Assembly: GCF_000219125.1 (NCBI RefSeq)
Contig: NZ_AFGF01000016.1
Span: forward strand, 1-64,000
Length of the DNA: 64,000 nt
Source of the DNA: Acetonema longum DSM 6540
Lineage (GTDB): Bacteria > Bacillota > Negativicutes > Sporomusales > Acetonemataceae
Direction of reading: 5' to 3'
The notes under the pieces are model-generated. The model searched no databases. It was given only the letters and a program-made list of their open reading frames with translations, and was not told the DNA's origin. The translations under genes were made by a program, and so were the position numbers. This document shows, one piece after another, positions 59,860-64,000 of this stretch. Each line of letters starts with the position of its first letter. Position 1 is the first letter of the stretch.

Positions 59860-61262
59860 AACTGGGAGAGACAGAGGAGGTATTGAGCACCACGGAAAGT
59901 CTGTGCCCGGTGTGCCTCAGGCGCATACCGGCCCAGCGCCTGGCCGCAGGGGATGATGTATACCTGGCGAAATCCTGTCCGGACCACGGCGGCTTCAGGA
60001 CAATCATCTGGCGGGGACAGCCGGCGTATCACTCCTGGGCTGTGACTAAACTGCCCTCGCAGCCGCCTGTGTGCGCCCAGCCGGCAGAGAAGGGATGCCC
60101 CTTTGACTGCGGCTTATGTCCGGATCATCGCCAGCATACCTGCTGCGTTTTGCTGGAAGTCACCCAGCGCTGCAATTTAAACTGCCCGGTTTGTTTCGCT
60201 TTCGCCGGCGGCGATCACACCCGGGAGGACCCCGATCTGAAGACGGTTGAAAACTGGTATCGCCTGCTGCTGGCCAGCGGCGGACCCTATAATATCCAGC
60301 TGTCGGGCGGCGAACCTACCCTGCGGGATGATCTGCCGAACATTATCGCGTTGGGGCGGTCTTTGGGCTTTACTTTCTTTCAGCTGAATACCAATGGCCT
60401 GCGACTGGCAAGAGAACCAGGCTATGCAGAGCGACTGAAGCAGGCCGGTTTAGACTGTGTTTTTCTGCAGTTTGATGGAACCAGCGACCGGGTCTATGAA
60501 ACCATGCGGGGCAAAGCCTTGCTGGACGTCAAAAAAGCCGCCGTCGACAACTGCGCCCGGCAGCAATTAGGCGTGGTCCTGGTGCCTACTCTGGCGCCGG
60601 GCGTGAACCGGCTGGATATCGGCGGCATTCTGCAGCTTGCCCTGTCTTTGATGCCCACAGTGCGGGGGGTTCATTTTCAGCCGGTGAGCTATTTTGGCCG
60701 TTATCCCCAACCCCCTTCAGACAAGGAGCGGATTACCATTCCGGAAGTGTTGCGGGCCATTGAGGAGCAAACGGGAGGCCGTATGAAGGCTGAGGATTTT
60801 CATCCCCCGGGAGCGGAAAATTCCTATTGCTCGTTCAGCGCGCATTATGTTGTGATGGCTGACGGCGAGCTGAAAGCTTTGAGCCGGCGGCAGGCATGCT
60901 GTTGTCCGCCGCAGCCGGCGGCGGAAGGAGCCAGGAAAGCCCAGGCCTTTGTGGCCAGGCACTGGGCCGGCTCCTGCTGCAGCCAGGCCGCGGGGGCAGA
61001 TGAGGAAAGGGCTTCAGAAGACTGCGCCATGAATCTGGATAGTTTGGACGTTTTTTTAAAGCGGGTGGGAGAATTTTCCTTCTGCGTGTCCGGCATGGCT
61101 TTTCAGGATGTCTGGAATCTGGAACTGGAGCGGCTGCGGGACTGTTTTATCCATGTGGTAAGCCCCGATGCGCGGATTATACCCTTTTGCGCCTATAATT
61201 TGACCGACAGGGAGGGCCGGCCTCTTTACCGTCCCGGCTGGCAGCTTCCGCAGCCCTCGTGA
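59856..61262 (+). CDS. radical SAM protein of the oxidoreductase cluster (TrsS-like)
   Basis: This 468-residue protein has an N-terminal CPVCLRRIPA treble-clef segment, a second CPFDCGLCPDH, and the radical SAM motif CNLNCPVC in EVTQRCNLNCPVCFAFAGG (about 105-120). GGEPTLRDDLPNIIALG and FFQLNTNGLRLA are barrel strands. A cysteine-rich C-terminal stretch (RRQACCCPPQP, GSCCSQAAG) may bind further Fe-S clusters. It resembles the radical SAM partner found in DVU_1551-type clusters and called TrsS (from memory; some members are selenoproteins, none is visible here). ATG 59856 overlaps the preceding stop. Substrate unknown. Confidence 0.82.
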   Translation: MKLGETEEVLSTTESLCPVCLRRIPAQRLAAGDDVYLAKSCPDHGGFRTIIWRGQPAYHSWAVTKLPSQPPVCAQPAEKGCPFDCGLCPDHRQHTCCVLLEVTQRCNLNCPVCFAFAGGDHTREDPDLKTVENWYRLLLASGGPYNIQLSGGEPTLRDDLPNIIALGRSLGFTFFQLNTNGLRLAREPGYAERLKQAGLDCVFLQFDGTSDRVYETMRGKALLDVKKAAVDNCARQQLGVVLVPTLAPGVNRLDIGGILQLALSLMPTVRGVHFQPVSYFGRYPQPPSDKERITIPEVLRAIEEQTGGRMKAEDFHPPGAENSYCSFSAHYVVMADGELKALSRRQACCCPPQPAAEGARKAQAFVARHWAGSCCSQAAGADEERASEDCAMNLDSLDVFLKRVGEFSFCVSGMAFQDVWNLELERLRDCFIHVVSPDARIIPFCAYNLTDREGRPLYRPGWQLPQPS

Positions 61263-62653
61263 GCGGGAAGGGCATCGCCAAAACCCCGCTGGAGGCCTGG
61301 ATCATGCAAAAAATCGGGGTAAACGCTCCATCCCTGACCAGGGAACACATCCAGCAGTATCAGCTGCACAAGCTGCGGCAAGTCATCCGGTCAGCCAGGG
61401 AACACAGCCCGTTTTACCGCAGGTTGTTCAAGGGCCTGGCAGCGAGAGACCTCGGCCGCCTGTCTGATTTAGGCTGTTTTCCCTTTACTTCTGCTGCTGA
61501 CATCCGGCAGCAGGGCCTGCAGTTTCTGACTGTGTCCCAGGGGGAAATCAGCCGGGTGGTGACAATGGACACTTCCGGCACCGCCGGACAACCCAAGCGT
61601 CTGTATTTTACTCCTTCGGATCAGGAGTTGACCGTTGATTTTTTTCAGCAAGGCATGTCCGGTTTAGTGACATCCGGCCAAAAAGTCTTGGTTTTGCTGC
61701 CGGGAGAACGCAACGGCAGCGTGGGGTCGCTCTTGGCCGCCGCTCTCAACCGGCTGGGGGCGGAACCCGTTCTCCACGGCGCGGTAACCAACCTGCCGGA
61801 CACCTTGGCCCTTATGATGCGGCAACAGGCAGACTCCCTGGTCGGCATCCCGGCCCAGGTCCTGGCGTTAGCCCACTATGGGGAGAATAAGGGTTATTCC
61901 GTTCGGTTAAAGAGCCTGCTGCTCAGCACGGATCATGTTCCGGCGGCTGTTTCCCGGGAATTGGAGCGAATCTGGGGCTGCCGGGTCTTCCAGCATTACG
62001 GCATGACTGAAATGGGTCTGGGCGGAGGCCTGGACTGCGAAGCCCACGCTGGTTACCATTTGCGGGAAGCCGATTTATATTTTGAAATTATTGATCCTCT
62101 CACCGGAGAGTCTGTACCGGCAGGACAGGAAGGCGAGGTAGTGTTCACCACCCTGACCCGCCAGGGAATGCCTCTCATCCGCTACCGCACAGGGGACCTT
62201 TCCCGCTTTTTGACGGAACCATGCCCTTGCGGCACAGTGCTGCGGCGTTTGGAGCCCATTGCGGCCAGGACCGGCAGCCGGATTCTGACTGCCGGGAACC
62301 GGTCTTTTTCCCTGGCGGATCTGGATGAAGCCCTCTTTGACCTGCCCGGCTTGATTGGCTTCACCGCCGCAGTGGATGACCGGCAAAGGGCCGCCAAGCT
62401 GAGGATTACAGCTATGACGGCGGGACAGGACAGGGAAGCTGCAAAGCGCAGCATAGAAGCGGCCCTGCGTCAGGTGCCGGCAATATGCGGCTCCCGTCGG
62501 GATCGCACGTTGAAAGTAACGATGGAAATCAGTCTCCAGGGAGATACGCTTTTCCCCGGTACTGCCAAGAGAATCATCAGGGAGTTGAATCAGTCGGATG
62601 GAAGCCAGGATGATCTATCTTTGCCGGCACGGGAAAATTCAATTGGCGGATGA
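61259..62653 (+). CDS. AMP-dependent CoA-ligase-like protein
   Basis: This 464-residue protein belongs to the phenylacetate-CoA ligase branch of adenylating enzymes. The helix HKLRQVIRSAREHSPFYRRLF, the P-loop-like TMDTSGTAGQPKRLYFT, FQHYGMTEMGLGG and YRTGDLSRFLTEPCPCG are present; the last Lys-containing region is variable. GTG 61259 overlaps the radical SAM stop (GTGA). A relative is named for DVU_1553 in Desulfovibrio (from memory). It may activate an acid made by the aldehyde oxidoreductase, or act in cofactor work. Overlaps the phosphatase gene. Confidence 0.82.
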   Translation: MSGKGIAKTPLEAWIMQKIGVNAPSLTREHIQQYQLHKLRQVIRSAREHSPFYRRLFKGLAARDLGRLSDLGCFPFTSAADIRQQGLQFLTVSQGEISRVVTMDTSGTAGQPKRLYFTPSDQELTVDFFQQGMSGLVTSGQKVLVLLPGERNGSVGSLLAAALNRLGAEPVLHGAVTNLPDTLALMMRQQADSLVGIPAQVLALAHYGENKGYSVRLKSLLLSTDHVPAAVSRELERIWGCRVFQHYGMTEMGLGGGLDCEAHAGYHLREADLYFEIIDPLTGESVPAGQEGEVVFTTLTRQGMPLIRYRTGDLSRFLTEPCPCGTVLRRLEPIAARTGSRILTAGNRSFSLADLDEALFDLPGLIGFTAAVDDRQRAAKLRITAMTAGQDREAAKRSIEAALRQVPAICGSRRDRTLKVTMEISLQGDTLFPGTAKRIIRELNQSDGSQDDLSLPARENSIGG

Positions 62654-63241
62654 GCGGCGGCGCTATATCGGGCAGCTGGACTTGCCGCTAAGCGAACCGG
62701 GCCGGGAGCAGGCCCGCTGCCTGCGGCACAGGCTGGCCGGGGCAGAGATCAGCGCCCTATACTGCAGCGACCTTTCCCGTTCCCGGCAAACCGCCGAAAT
62801 TATTGCCGACGGCAGCAATGCGGCCGTGCTGCCTCGGGAAGAGCTGCGGGAAATCAGCCTGGGCGAATGGGAAGGCCAGACTTTTGACTCTATTGCCCGG
62901 CGTTTCCCGGAGAGTTTAAGGCCCGTGGCGCGGATATCGGCGGCTGCCGCGTTCCCGGCGGCGAAAGTTTTGCCGACTGCAGCCGGCGGGTGACCGCTGC
63001 CTTTCATGATATTTTACAGTCTTCCGCCGGTCATATTGCCATCGCCGGCCATGCAGGGGTCAATCGCCTGATTTTATGCCATGTTTTGGGGATTCCTCTG
63101 GCCAATCTGTTTCGCATCGGTCAGGATTACGGCTGTCTCAATATCATCCGGAGCAGCGGTTCGGGGTATCAGGTCCAATTGGTGAATGTTAGCGCAGGTA
63201 CTGATAAAAAAACGACGGGAGGGATGCCTAATGTCCGATGA
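62610..63241 (+). pseudogene. histidine phosphatase gene interrupted by a frameshift
   Basis: The N-terminal part starts MIYLCRHGKIQLADERR with the RHG catalytic motif, and continues through LYCSDLSRSRQTAEII and EISLGEWEG to about 62915. The same frame then degrades and stops at 62993. A +1 frame picks up FKARGADIGG...GGESFADCSRRV and the second catalytic block IAIAGHAGVNRLILCHVLG, ending at 63241. One missing base near 62914-62922 explains it. Family members include alpha-ribazole phosphatase. The frameshift could be a real mutation or a sequencing error. It overlaps the CoA-ligase gene and the next gene. Confidence 0.8.
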
Positions 63242-63689
63242 GATGGCCCGCATGACCCAATTGCACCTGCAGGGGTTTCATTGCAGCCAGATCCTCCTGA
63301 TCCTGGGACTGGAACGGCAGGGGGGGAGCAATCCCGGCTTAATCCGGGCCATGAATGGATTGGCCGGGGGTTTAGGGTTTACCGGCAAAAATTGCGGCGC
63401 TCTGACTGGGGCGGTTTGCCTTTTAGGCCTGTATGCGGGAAGAGGGAAACTGGAAGAAAAGGAAGACCGGATGCTGAATGTGATGATTGAGGAGCTGGCG
63501 ATATGGTTTGAAGAAAAATTCGGCAAGGAATATGGCGGCATTGACTGCCGGACTATTTTGAACGATGATCCCTGGAACCGGATGACCCGCTGCCCGGCTA
63601 TGGTCAGCGAGACATATTTTAAAGCTATGGAACTTCTGGAGTATAACGGATTTGTCGCTAAGACCGACACGGGTGAGGCAATGATCTGA
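63231..63689 (+). CDS. C-GCAxxG-C-C family redox protein
   Basis: This 152-residue protein has the family's pattern: HCSQ early (GFHCSQILL), then GGLGFTGKNCGALTGAVCLLGLYAG in the middle, and later Cys residues (GIDCRTILND and MTRCPAM). Such proteins are probable Fe-S or heme-binding redox carriers, common next to molybdenum enzymes. ATG 63231 lies within the end of the preceding gene; the frame is open back to 63186. It resembles the DVU_1555 family (name from memory). Last complete gene of the cluster. Confidence 0.85.
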   Translation: MSDEMARMTQLHLQGFHCSQILLILGLERQGGSNPGLIRAMNGLAGGLGFTGKNCGALTGAVCLLGLYAGRGKLEEKEDRMLNVMIEELAIWFEEKFGKEYGGIDCRTILNDDPWNRMTRCPAMVSETYFKAMELLEYNGFVAKTDTGEAMI

Positions 63690-63838
63690 TTCGAATCGAG
63701 GAGCTCGCTCCATTAGCCATAAAGAGGAACCAATCAGATAAGTACAGAAATTATGCAGGAAGGGGGCTACTTGCAGCCTTCATCCTTCTGTTCCTAAGAA
63801 GGCAGGAATTCATAACGGGGAGAGAGGGGACGACGGTT

Positions 63839-64000
63839 ATGTTCGAAAAGTTGCTGTCTGTCGTAAATGAGGGACGTATGTCGGATATTATAACGGTGAT
63901 TGACAGTTCACCGGATCATCGAAAATACATCGGGAAGATGCTGCTTCTGCATTCTAATGGGCATATGGAAGGCGAACTGGATGAGGCGGCAGCCGGCAAG
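63839..64000 (+). CDS. XdhC/CoxI family maturation protein, N-terminal part (runs off the window)
   Basis: ATG 63839 follows AGAGAGGGG, opening a frame of 54 codons to the window end. The N-terminus (MFEKLLSVVNEGRMSDIITV) and KMLLLHSNGHMEGELDEAA match the start of XdhC/CoxI proteins, which sulfurate the molybdenum cofactor for xanthine-oxidase-type enzymes. That role fits the upstream Mop-type enzyme. The conserved C-terminal Rossmann region is beyond the window, so the call rests on the first 54 residues and the context. A 149-base gap with no visible gene precedes it. Confidence 0.6.
   Translation, partial: MFEKLLSVVNEGRMSDIITVIDSSPDHRKYIGKMLLLHSNGHMEGELDEAAAGK

Noticed and set aside
63740-63838. 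Second sigma-54 promoter before the XdhC-like gene
   Set aside because: A TTGCA box is present but no GG at the required distance upstream.

Overview
The window looks like chromosome of an anaerobic diderm Firmicute, most likely a Sporomusa-like member of the Negativicutes and probably an acetogen. The clues are a beta-barrel outer-membrane protein next to Firmicute-style genes, a corrinoid methyltransferase set of the O-demethylase type, a Gram-positive type LexA box, strong Firmicute ribosome binding sites and a Desulfovibrio-type aldehyde oxidoreductase cluster. This assignment is inference from gene content; no 16S rRNA is present.

Layout. 1-9.7 kb: tmRNA, a small outer-membrane protein, an esterase with an overlapping leader ORF, an FMN-type oxidase, superoxide dismutase, a PAS/PucR regulator, a chemoreceptor and an HD-GYP phosphodiesterase. 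9.9-16.0 kb: an MFS importer, a URO-D family methyltransferase, a corrinoid protein and a pterin methyltransferase, which together form a plausible O-demethylase, then a GntR regulator coupled to a second corrinoid protein. 16.2-20.2 kb: a ZIP transporter, an LCP protein and the two-gene radical SAM/DNA metabolism pair, which has a consensus LexA box in its promoter. 20.5-21.65 kb: tRNA-Ala(CGC), and about 0.95 kb away a second copy of its 3' half plus terminator, enclosing decayed sequence. 21.8-22.9 kb: a ferritin-like/VIT1 iron exporter.

23.1-46.5 kb is a prophage-like block with a full siphovirus-type tail module and a lysis module: sigma-like regulator, tail terminator, tail tube, chaperone with a -1 frameshift, tape measure, distal tail, hub, J-like tip, fibre, beta-propeller, fibre chaperone, holin, amidase and two nested spanin-like frames. 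I find no terminase, portal, capsid, integrase or replication gene. It is best read as an F-type tailocin, or a domesticated or defective phage tail, under LexA/XRE-type control. Two AT-rich secreted-protein genes, each followed by its own hairpin, interrupt the tail operon.

46.5-49.9 kb: RecQ and phosphofructokinase. 50.0-64.0 kb: a near-consensus sigma-54 promoter drives a Mop-type molybdenum aldehyde oxidoreductase. It is followed by an FAD/Fe-S/CCG electron-transfer protein, a small CxxC redox protein, a methyltransferase, a hypothetical protein, a sigma-54 activator, an NTP-transferase/HD fusion, a radical SAM protein, a CoA-ligase-like protein, a frameshifted histidine phosphatase, a C-GCAxxG-C-C protein and the start of an XdhC-like gene. 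The order resembles the poorly understood DVU_1551-DVU_1559 cluster of Desulfovibrio (from memory).

Three copies of an unclassified intergenic inverted-repeat element (12.6, 15.9 and 58.5 kb) each begin exactly at the stop codon of the gene to their left.
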